Virus record (IMG/VR): IMGVR_UViG_3300037961_004868
Span: 1-33,054 of that record
DNA: 33,054 nucleotides
Direction: 5' to 3' (one strand)
DNA from: a virus
The notes below the pieces were generated by a model. It saw only the letters and a program-made list of their open reading frames with translations, searched no databases and was not told the DNA's origin. This document shows positions 23,251 through 29,032 of this stretch, piece by piece (within the stretch, counting starts at the first letter, position 1; the number at the start of each line of letters is the position of its first letter). The translations under genes and the position numbers were made by a program.

Positions 23251-24087
23251 ATGAATAACCAACTTACTAATGTCAAGGGAGATGAATATCCCAATTCTTT
23301 AGATCATGCTATGGATATGATCTATGAACCTAAGAAAATTATTCATATTCTAAACATCGATAATTTTTTCCCAGAACTTTTTGAGTTATGTTTTCCTACA
23401 GTAGAAAGATATGCCAAAAAACATGGTTATGAGATCAATTTAATTACGGAAAGAAAATTTCCAGAATGGCATATTAACTATGAAAAGATGCAAGTCTGGG
23501 AAGATGGAAAGGATGCCGATGTTAATGTTCTGATGGATGCGGATGTTCTTATCCATCCAATGATGAAAGACTTTGCATTTATTGTTCCACCAACACACAT
23601 TGGATTTAACGACAACTATTTTATGCGTACAAAGTTTAGAGTCGTTAATAGATCACATGAAATGGATTTCATAAGAGATCAAAGAAACATTGGTGTTGCT
23701 TCAAACTTAGTTGTTGCACATAAATCAACTCATTGTGTATTTGAACCACTAGATATTACTCCAGAAGAAGGAAGAAAAATTTGTACTGTTCGTGAAGGAG
23801 ATATTGATGAATATACCATTTCACATAACGTAGCAAAATACGGATTAAAATATTGTGGAATTACATGGGAAGATTGGATGCGTAATTTCTTAGTTCATAC
23901 TGGAACTGGTGATAAAGATCTTGCTCTCCGTATGGCAACATCAACTCTAGAGAAATGGAAAAAACGTAATTGGAAATCTTTTTATCCACAAGGATACGAT
24001 ATATCCCAAGTTTATACGCAAGAAGAACTGAATAGTGAATACAACGACACCAATTTTGTAATACCACAAGAAAGAATTATCGTTTGA
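23251..24087 (+). CDS. Putative glycosyltransferase with DxD motif
   Basis: 278 residues. A likely GT-A transferase: an early strand IIHILNIDNFFPELF, HGYEINLITERKFPEWHINY and a D96-A-D98 motif in VNVLMDADVLIHP, followed by FIVPPTHIGFNDNY. The 'YEKMQVWED...D-A-D' arrangement resembles galactosyl/xylosyltransferase-like (GT34 or related) enzymes. Conserved catalytic residues beyond the DxD cannot be assigned. It follows the GT25 gene by 12 bases and precedes the next start by one base, so it is part of one operon. The family assignment is tentative. Confidence 0.6.
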   Translation: MNNQLTNVKGDEYPNSLDHAMDMIYEPKKIIHILNIDNFFPELFELCFPTVERYAKKHGYEINLITERKFPEWHINYEKMQVWEDGKDADVNVLMDADVLIHPMMKDFAFIVPPTHIGFNDNYFMRTKFRVVNRSHEMDFIRDQRNIGVASNLVVAHKSTHCVFEPLDITPEEGRKICTVREGDIDEYTISHNVAKYGLKYCGITWEDWMRNFLVHTGTGDKDLALRMATSTLEKWKKRNWKSFYPQGYDISQVYTQEELNSEYNDTNFVIPQERIIV

Positions 24088-24088
24088 G

Positions 24089-24733
24089 ATGTTAAAAAAC
24101 ATAATAGTTGTCGATGATTTTCATCCAGATCCCGACAGTTACCGGAAATATGTTCTAGAAAATTTTACATGGCAAGATAAAAATACAAATACAACTTGGC
24201 CTGGATCTGATTCTGAAGAAACAATGAGTGATTCAGAAATCACTTCTATAATATCTTCAATTCTTGGTGAAGGTGTATGGTCAAATGGCAGTAATAAAAA
24301 TTGCTATTTTAGAATAGGACTTGATGGAGATGTTGGATCTCAAAATGTACACTTCGATCCCAGTAAACCAGAGGGAGATCCATTAATATGGGCAGGAGTT
24401 TTATATTTGACTCCTGGAGAAGAGAGGCCAGAATCTGGAACTAAATTTTATAAACATAAAAAAACTGGATGGACTGAATCGCCATCAAGAAAACAAGCGT
24501 TTGAATATGGAATAAAAGACGATGAAGACATGCTTCGTTTTTTTGAATCCGATGGAAAAGACATGAACATGTGGGAAGAAACTATGAAAGTTTCTTTCAA
24601 ATACAACAGACTTATTTTATTCCGACCTTGGTTATTTCATGCAAATGGAAAACTATTTGGAAATACCATGGAAACTGGTAGACTAGTACAATTATTCTTT
24701 TTAACTGGAGAAAAACTCAATGAAATTGAATGA
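24089..24733 (+). CDS. 2OG-Fe(II) oxygenase-like protein (DUF6445-like)
   Basis: 214 residues. H88-F-D90 in NVHFDP, H184 in WLFHANGK and R198 in ETGRLVQLFFL have the order and spacing of a cupin-fold 2OG-Fe(II) oxygenase. Between them WAGVLYLTPGEERPESGTKF fits the conserved strands and turn. The N-terminus IIVVDDFHPDPDSYRKYVLEN is typical of these small phage/bacterial proteins. It is more divergent than the enzyme at 18269 and likely has another substrate, possibly a sugar or amino acid in the neighbouring pathway. The end overlaps the methyltransferase gene by 14 bases. Confidence 0.65.
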   Translation: MLKNIIVVDDFHPDPDSYRKYVLENFTWQDKNTNTTWPGSDSEETMSDSEITSIISSILGEGVWSNGSNKNCYFRIGLDGDVGSQNVHFDPSKPEGDPLIWAGVLYLTPGEERPESGTKFYKHKKTGWTESPSRKQAFEYGIKDDEDMLRFFESDGKDMNMWEETMKVSFKYNRLILFRPWLFHANGKLFGNTMETGRLVQLFFLTGEKLNEIE

Positions 24734-25412
24734 ATTATTTGAACACCACGACGGCCGAGAGTGTGGCAAGTGGAAACATTACTTCGATGTTTATGAAAGA
24801 TACTTCCAATCTTATGTTGGGAAAGAAGTATACATTCTAGAACTTGGCGTATGTCAAGGTGGAAGTCTTCAACTATGGAAAAAATACTTTGGAGATAAGG
24901 CTAAAGTTGTAGGTGTTGACATTGATCCAAGAGCAAAATATGAAGAAGATCAAATTGAGGTAGAAATTGGTGATCTTCGAGATTCAAAATTTTTAAAGTA
25001 TTTGATTGAAAAACATGGTAGACCAGATATTATCATCGATGATGCTAGCCATGAAACACAACAAACTCTTTGGACTTTCGGATTTTTCATGCCAACATTA
25101 GATGATAATGGAATATATGTAATTGAAGACACACATACGCACTATCGTCCAGAGTATAATGGAGGAACCAAAAATCCATTTAATATCATTAATGCATTAT
25201 CTGCAATGACTCATGATGTAAATGTTAATCATATTGAGGAAGCATTCACTCCTGGATTAGGATCTGTTAAATCAATTTCATATTACGATAGTCTTGTAAT
25301 TCTTGAAAAAGGCAATACAGAAACTGAACCCGTCTTTAGAGGAATAAGTCAATATAATGATAAAGTAACCGCAGAAGAAGAGGCAGTTCAAATGCAAACT
25401 AGACCACGATGA
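24720..25412 (+). CDS. Class I SAM-dependent methyltransferase (MycE/CmcI-like)
   Basis: 230 residues. Motif I ILELGVCQGGSLQLW (~39-53), acidic loop VVGVDIDP (~63-70), IIIDDASHE (~104-112) and IYVIEDTHT (~132-140) correspond to the SAM-binding Rossmann core and the metal-binding acidic residues of the mycinamicin 2''-O-methyltransferase / cephalosporin hydroxylase-like group. That group commonly O-methylates sugars. Its place just before the nucleotide-heptose genes makes sugar O-methylation plausible. It overlaps the gene before by 14 bases and the gene after by 4 (ATGA). A second SAM methyltransferase-like gene is at 28092. Confidence 0.75.
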   Translation: MKLNELFEHHDGRECGKWKHYFDVYERYFQSYVGKEVYILELGVCQGGSLQLWKKYFGDKAKVVGVDIDPRAKYEEDQIEVEIGDLRDSKFLKYLIEKHGRPDIIIDDASHETQQTLWTFGFFMPTLDDNGIYVIEDTHTHYRPEYNGGTKNPFNIINALSAMTHDVNVNHIEEAFTPGLGSVKSISYYDSLVILEKGNTETEPVFRGISQYNDKVTAEEEAVQMQTRPR

Positions 25413-25810
25413 GTAAAACTATTTTCATTAATGGATGTTTTGATGTGATTCATCGTGGTCACATCGAACTTTTCAAATTTGCTAGTTACCTTGGAGACAG
25501 ACTCATTGTAGCAATCGATGAAGATGATCGGATTCGTAAGTCAAAAGGACCAAAAAGACCGATAAACATATTAGAAGATAGAATGTATGTTTTACGATCA
25601 ATTAAGTATGTTGATGAAGTAGAACATTTTGGTTCTGATGAGGAATTGGAAAACCTTGTCAAGAAATATAATCCTGATATAATGATAGTAGGTTCCGATT
25701 GGATTGGAAAAAAAGTTATAGGATCACAATATGCAAAAACCATTCGATTCTTCAACAGAATTGGACACTATTCCACCACAAACATCGTTGAAGGTTCTTC
25801 TTATCGGTGA
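25409..25810 (+). CDS. rfaE2: HldE C-terminal-like nucleotidyltransferase (heptose-1-phosphate adenylyltransferase type)
   Basis: 133 residues, about the length of the C-terminal domain of bifunctional HldE. The nucleotidyltransferase signature is NGCFDVIHRGH (H15-R-G-H18), followed by LGDRLIVAIDEDDR, a GPKRPIN block, EDRMYVL, a PDIMIVGSDW segment and the STTNI motif (122-126) characteristic of the HldE/RfaE2 group. The known reaction is ATP plus D-glycero-beta-D-manno-heptose 1-phosphate to ADP-heptose. Related cytidylyltransferases share HxGH, so the exact substrate is inferred from the STTNI motif and the adjacent kinase. The 3' end overlaps the kinase gene by 80 bases in another frame. 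Confidence 0.8.
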   Translation: MSKTIFINGCFDVIHRGHIELFKFASYLGDRLIVAIDEDDRIRKSKGPKRPINILEDRMYVLRSIKYVDEVEHFGSDEELENLVKKYNPDIMIVGSDWIGKKVIGSQYAKTIRFFNRIGHYSTTNIVEGSSYR

Positions 25811-26528
25811 ATCTTGCCAAGATGTATATCGTTATGGAATTTGTAATAGAGTAAGTCCAGAAGCTCCCGTTCCTGTACTAGATTTTGTAAAAGAAAAAAT
25901 TAGTTATGGAATGGCAGCTAATGTTAAAAGTAATCTCGAATCCTTTGGTATTGCTGTTGACTTTTTGTCAAACAAATCTGAAGATATCATTCGGAGAAGA
26001 TTTGTTGATCTTAAATGTTATCAACAATTAATGAGAGAAGATGTTAACAATCATATAAAACCATTGATTCCTCAATTTTTTGGTGAATATGATGCTGTTG
26101 TTTTTTCTGATTATGATAAAGGATTGATTGATAATGAATTTATTTCATTTGTAATTGATTCTGTAAAATGTCCTATCTTTGTTGACACAAAGAAAAAAGA
26201 TCTATCTGCCTATAGTGGTTGTATCTTAAAAATCAATAAAAAAGAATATGATGAGTCAGTATCTATTCCATCCAATAGTGAACTCATTGTCACTCTTGGA
26301 TCTGAAGGTGCTTTTTATCGAGAAAAAACATTTTCAACACCAAAAGTAGATGTCTATGATGTCACTGGTGCTGGAGATGTTTTTTTAGCTACATTAGTTT
26401 ATACTTATCTAAAAACTAGAGATTTCAATCTATCAATTCCAGAATCAATTAAGATGGCAACACGTTCTGTTCAACATACAGGAACATATACACTTACACA
26501 AGAGGATGTAAATGAAGTACGTTATTGA
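25731..26528 (+). CDS. rfaE1: HldE N-terminal-like PfkB sugar kinase (heptose-7-phosphate kinase type)
   Basis: 265 residues. RVSPEAPVPV (~37-46) is diagnostic of the RfaE1/HldE kinase domain. A modified GGAANV site (GMAANV) follows, then VVFSDYDKGLI and the PfkB signature DVTGAGD with the catalytic base D216. The tail RSVQHTGTYTLTQEDV also fits. The known reaction phosphorylates D-glycero-D-manno-heptose 7-phosphate at C1. From memory of E. coli HldE, the region between the GxxANV site and NQQL (here YQQL) is about 20-25 residues shorter, so the lid/sugar region is reduced. ATG 25731 has AGGA seven bases upstream; a TTG at 25788 would avoid most of the overlap. A 17-base overlap joins it to the next gene. 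Confidence 0.8.
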   Translation: MQKPFDSSTELDTIPPQTSLKVLLIGESCQDVYRYGICNRVSPEAPVPVLDFVKEKISYGMAANVKSNLESFGIAVDFLSNKSEDIIRRRFVDLKCYQQLMREDVNNHIKPLIPQFFGEYDAVVFSDYDKGLIDNEFISFVIDSVKCPIFVDTKKKDLSAYSGCILKINKKEYDESVSIPSNSELIVTLGSEGAFYREKTFSTPKVDVYDVTGAGDVFLATLVYTYLKTRDFNLSIPESIKMATRSVQHTGTYTLTQEDVNEVRY

Positions 26529-26847
26529 CATTGATGGTACAATTTGTGATAAATCAGAAGATATGTGGCATGATGGAGATTATTCACATTCCGTTCCAAA
26601 AAAAGATAGAATTATTGAAATAAATAAACTCTATGATGATGGTCATGAAATTACTTATCTGACCGCTAGAGGAATGGGTAGACACAAGAATTCTTCTACA
26701 CTTGCACACAAAGAATTTTATAATCTAACATTCAATCAATTAATTCAGTGGGGATGTAAGTTTCATGCTCTACATCTAGGAAAACCTGCTGGTGATCTTT
26801 ATATTGATGACAAAGGTATTAATGCAAATGACTTCTTCACAAAATGA
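26512..26847 (+). CDS. HAD-superfamily phosphatase (capsule/sugar-phosphate type)
   Basis: 111 residues. All four HAD motifs are present: D6-I-D8-G-T, T51 in TYLTARG, K91 in LGKPAGD and D99-D100 in YIDDKGIN. There is no large cap, so small or extended substrates are likely. Similar short HAD proteins occur in bacterial capsule loci. In the heptose pathway a HAD phosphatase (GmhB) removes the 7-phosphate from heptose-1,7-bisphosphate between the HldE kinase and adenylyltransferase steps. Position directly after the kinase gene suggests such a role, but this protein is much shorter than GmhB (~190 residues) and belongs to another HAD subgroup. The function assignment is inference. Confidence 0.7.
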   Translation: MKYVIDIDGTICDKSEDMWHDGDYSHSVPKKDRIIEINKLYDDGHEITYLTARGMGRHKNSSTLAHKEFYNLTFNQLIQWGCKFHALHLGKPAGDLYIDDKGINANDFFTK

Positions 26848-27199
26848 CCCAATAAAATTCGTTCCTAAAGGATGGGGATATGAAAAGTGGATCACAAATG
26901 GTTCGCTTTACTGTGGCAAAATTTTATGGATGTGTAAAGACAAACAATGTTCTTGGCATTATCATCATAAAAAAGATGAAGTTTTCTACGTACAAAGTGG
27001 AAAAATTAGGATATACTGGAGCAACTTTGACGATTTTGAAATGGCTTATGTCAAAGAATTAAATCCAGGTGAAAAGTTTCATGTCCCTCCTGGTATGAGA
27101 CATAGGATGAAAGCACTAGAAGATACTGAATTATTTGAATTCAGTACAGAACATTTTGAAGATGATAGTTATAGAATTATAATTGGAGATACTCTTTAA
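26828..27199 (+). CDS. Cupin-fold metal-binding protein (sugar-isomerase-like)
   Basis: 123 residues from ATG 26828 (MTSSQNDPIKFVPKGWGYEK); the frame is open further upstream but only inside the HAD gene, and the WGYEKW start is characteristic. H44-Y-H46 with E51 (WHYHHKKDEVF) and H92 (PPGMRHRM) form the standard cupin metal site. The small size and the W-G-Y-E-x-W opening resemble the C-terminal cupin of mannose-6-phosphate isomerase type II and single-domain sugar cupins. It could isomerise or epimerise a sugar phosphate. It overlaps the HAD gene by 20 bases and runs tail-to-tail into the opposing epimerase gene, overlapping it by 23 bases. Confidence 0.7.
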   Translation: MTSSQNDPIKFVPKGWGYEKWITNGSLYCGKILWMCKDKQCSWHYHHKKDEVFYVQSGKIRIYWSNFDDFEMAYVKELNPGEKFHVPPGMRHRMKALEDTELFEFSTEHFEDDSYRIIIGDTL

Positions 27200-27962
27200 T
27201 TGTAGTAAAGTCATATCCATCTATCCATTGCATATTTGCAATCGTATATTCTTGATACTTTCCAATAAGATGCTGAGGGAACGGAATTGTTACAATTTCC
27301 GCTCCCTCTTTTTTAGCAATAATTTTTGCCACATCGAGAAAACTAATTGGTGTTCCAGTTCCGAGATCGTAAATTCCAGACGATGCTTCATTGTTCAGGA
27401 CAATATCAACCACGTCAGAAACACACACAAAATCCCTCCAGAATCGATCAGAACCTTCAAAAACTTTGATTACACCAGTATCCCTAGCCTGGTTAGTAAA
27501 CGTCGTTACAGGACTACTCTGACTCCCCTTATTCTCTTTTGATCCATATACATTGAAGTATCTAAATCCCTGGATAAATTTAAACTTATCAAAATTATCC
27601 TGAACAAACATGTCCACGATATATTTGGAAGTAGCATAGTAATTAAGTGGATTAATTTCATCAATGAATCTTCCGTAAACCGATGCAGACGATGCGTATT
27701 TTACTGGAATTTGATATTGAATCGCTTTTTTAAAAAGTTGAATCGAAAATTCAATATTGTACTTATTAATTTTATTCCAATCAGTCTCAACTGTAGAAGA
27801 AATTGCTCCCTGATGAATAATTATTTCGACTTCATTCCAATTATCAAAGTCATTAATGAAATCAAAACAATCGCCAATTTCTACACAGTAAATATGTTTA
27901 TATGAAAAATTATTCAACATATGATTTCCAATAAATCCCTTTGCGCCTGTAAGGATAATCAT
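27177..27962 (-). CDS. hldD: HldD-type ADP-glyceromanno-heptose 6-epimerase
   Basis: 261 residues on the minus strand, the only clear minus-strand gene in the window. Extended SDR features: G6-AK-G9-FI-G12 nucleotide-binding loop at the N-terminus, KYASSASVYG (~88-97), Y109-xxx-K113 in NYYATSKYIV, RYFNVYGSKENKGSQSSPV (~134-152), KVFEGSDRFWRDFV (~166-179), YDLGTGTPISFLDVA, and PFPQHLIGKYQEYT. The FNVYG...KGS and FEGS-x-x-F-x-RDFV blocks are specific to HldD/RfaD, which converts ADP-D,D-heptose to ADP-L,D-heptose. E. coli HldD is about 310 residues, so this is a short version. It has its own upstream promoter at 27984-28013. Confidence 0.85.
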   Translation of the reverse strand: MIILTGAKGFIGNHMLNNFSYKHIYCVEIGDCFDFINDFDNWNEVEIIIHQGAISSTVETDWNKINKYNIEFSIQLFKKAIQYQIPVKYASSASVYGRFIDEINPLNYYATSKYIVDMFVQDNFDKFKFIQGFRYFNVYGSKENKGSQSSPVTTFTNQARDTGVIKVFEGSDRFWRDFVCVSDVVDIVLNNEASSGIYDLGTGTPISFLDVAKIIAKKEGAEIVTIPFPQHLIGKYQEYTIANMQWIDGYDFTTIKEYLQL

Positions 27963-27983
27963 AACTAGAATATAACTATTTTA

Positions 27984-28013
27984 ATTGTACCACTATCTAT
28001 TAACGCTTGACAA
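27984..28013 (-). promoter_or_regulatory. Minus-strand sigma-70-like promoter for hldD
   Basis: On the minus strand TTGTCA (28013-28008), an 18-base spacer and TACAAT (27989-27984) lie 22 bases before the hldD start at 27962. Its -35 overlaps the -35 of the divergent plus-strand promoter, so the two cannot easily be occupied together. Confidence 0.55.
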
Positions 28014-28035
28014 GGTGTCAGAATGTGTGTATAAT
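28007..28035 (+). promoter_or_regulatory. Perfect consensus sigma-70 promoter (early type)
   Basis: TTGACA (28007-28012), a 17-base spacer and TATAAT (28030-28035). It would drive the methyltransferase at 28092 and following genes from about 28042. The -35 lies in the palindrome TGACA AGG TGTCA (28008-28020), a possible operator. Confidence 0.85.
28008..28020. promoter_or_regulatory. Palindrome over divergent -35 boxes (candidate operator)
   Basis: TGACA-AGG-TGTCA is a perfect 5-base inverted repeat covering the -35 elements of both divergent promoters. A shorter form (TGACA-ACC-TGTC) occurs at 2521-2532 in the other early promoter. Either a DNA-binding regulator site or part of an extended early promoter. 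Confidence 0.45.
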
Positions 28036-28061
28036 GTCTTTGCTAAAGATGAAAAGCTTTC

Positions 28062-28069
28062 TATAAATA
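28062..28069 (+). promoter_or_regulatory. T4-type late promoter box (TATAAATA)
   Basis: An exact TATAAATA is located 22 bases before the ATG at 28092, downstream of the consensus early promoter. The gene therefore seems able to be transcribed both early and late. Confidence 0.75.
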
Positions 28070-28091
28070 TATTTACTTAATATTAGTTGCT

Positions 28092-28709
28092 ATGTTAAAA
28101 CTTTCTAAAAAAGTCAAGAGAAGCAATTTAGAGGATTTATTTGATAAGGCAGTAAAAACTCATCCAGATATGAGTGGTCACATGCACTATCTTCGTGATC
28201 TTGCAAGTGAGTGTGAGAAAGTTGTAGAGTTTGGAGTTTATAAAGGTACAGGATCAACGATTGCTTTTATTTCTTCAGATTGTTCGGAATATGTTGGATA
28301 TGATAAGAACATGTATGCTATCTTGCCAGAAGTCAGAAGTGCGGTAGCAGAATTAAATTTAAACAACAATAAAAAATATACATTTTCTTGGGCTGAAATC
28401 GATAGACATTTCAGATTAAAAGGAGATTGTGACTTATTGTTTATTGACACAGAACATACTTATGAAAAGTTGAAGTCAGAATTAAAGAACAATCATAGTA
28501 AAGTAAAAAAATATATTGCAATGCACGATACGCATTATTATGCAGATTGTATGAATAAAGATGGGGCAAAAGATAAACTTATATTTGGTGTTGCGGATAA
28601 AGGATTAGGTCATGCTATCAATGAATTTCTTGATACACATCCCGAGTGGAAAGTAAAGTATCATACTGATGAATGTCATGGTTTGACTGTATTGGAGAGA
28701 GTTGAATGA
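28092..28709 (+). CDS. SAM-dependent methyltransferase-like protein
   Basis: 205 residues. A Rossmann-like core is visible: VVEFGVYKGTGSTIAFI (~44-60) as motif I, YVGYDKNM (~67-74) with the acidic ribose-binding position, LLFIDTEHTYEKLKSEL (~119-136) and YIAMHDTHYY (~146-155) near the metal/active site. This pattern is that of the cephalosporin-hydroxylase / class I O-methyltransferase-like group, as at 24720, although the two are only distantly similar. It is preceded by both early and late promoter boxes. Its end overlaps the next start (ATGA). The substrate is probably a sugar or small molecule; this is inferred. Confidence 0.7.
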   Translation: MLKLSKKVKRSNLEDLFDKAVKTHPDMSGHMHYLRDLASECEKVVEFGVYKGTGSTIAFISSDCSEYVGYDKNMYAILPEVRSAVAELNLNNNKKYTFSWAEIDRHFRLKGDCDLLFIDTEHTYEKLKSELKNNHSKVKKYIAMHDTHYYADCMNKDGAKDKLIFGVADKGLGHAINEFLDTHPEWKVKYHTDECHGLTVLERVE

Positions 28710-28954
28710 TTTACTATAGTGTATATGATTCTGAGGGCAAAAAAGTTGCTGATTGTGGTGCTGAACGTGATGCTAAATTTTTAGCAGAGTCAAGAAAAGG
28801 AACATATAGAACAAATCGACTTGAATATAAGGAAACTGTTACTATTGAACCTTTAGATAATAAAAAACTAACGACGATTAAAATCGGTGGTCAAGAAATA
28901 CAAATTCAACAACATCTTCCTGAATCTAATCTATCAGAAATATCCATTGAGTAG
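28706..28954 (+). CDS. Small hypothetical protein
   Basis: 82 residues (MIYYSVYDSEGKKVADCGAE...), mixed charge, no recognised motif. The first half (DSEGKKVADCGAERDAKFLAES) looks like a small alpha/beta domain; the C-terminus is acidic/Gln-rich. The ATGA overlap with the methyltransferase gene supports it as a real, coupled gene. Function unknown. Confidence 0.65.
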   Translation: MIYYSVYDSEGKKVADCGAERDAKFLAESRKGTYRTNRLEYKETVTIEPLDNKKLTTIKIGGQEIQIQQHLPESNLSEISIE

Positions 28955-28971
28955 ACAGTTGATGAACTGTC
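28954..28971 (+). terminator. Hairpin downstream of the methyltransferase operon
   Basis: GACAGTT (28954-28960) and AACTGTC (28965-28971) form a perfect 7-bp stem with a GATG loop directly after the stop codon. There is no immediate T run (a T-rich stretch begins 15 bases later), so it may be a weak terminator, an mRNA stabiliser, or an operator for the following promoter. Confidence 0.4.
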
Positions 28972-28981
28972 ACATGCCATC

Positions 28982-29010
28982 TTGATTTTTCTTTTGTTTT
29001 CGTATATTAT
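28982..29010 (+). promoter_or_regulatory. Possible sigma-70 promoter for the helicase
   Basis: TTGATT (28982-28987), 17 bases, TATTAT (29005-29010), leaving a short leader to the ATG at 29033. Four of six -35 and five of six -10 bases match consensus. The A/T-rich context makes false positives possible. Confidence 0.45.
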
Positions 29011-29032
29011 TCTTATATCAATCGGGTTCTGA

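Noticed and set aside
26525-26530. TTGACA as a -35 box
   Set aside because: It lies at the kinase/HAD junction within coding sequence and no -10 box follows at 16-18 bases.
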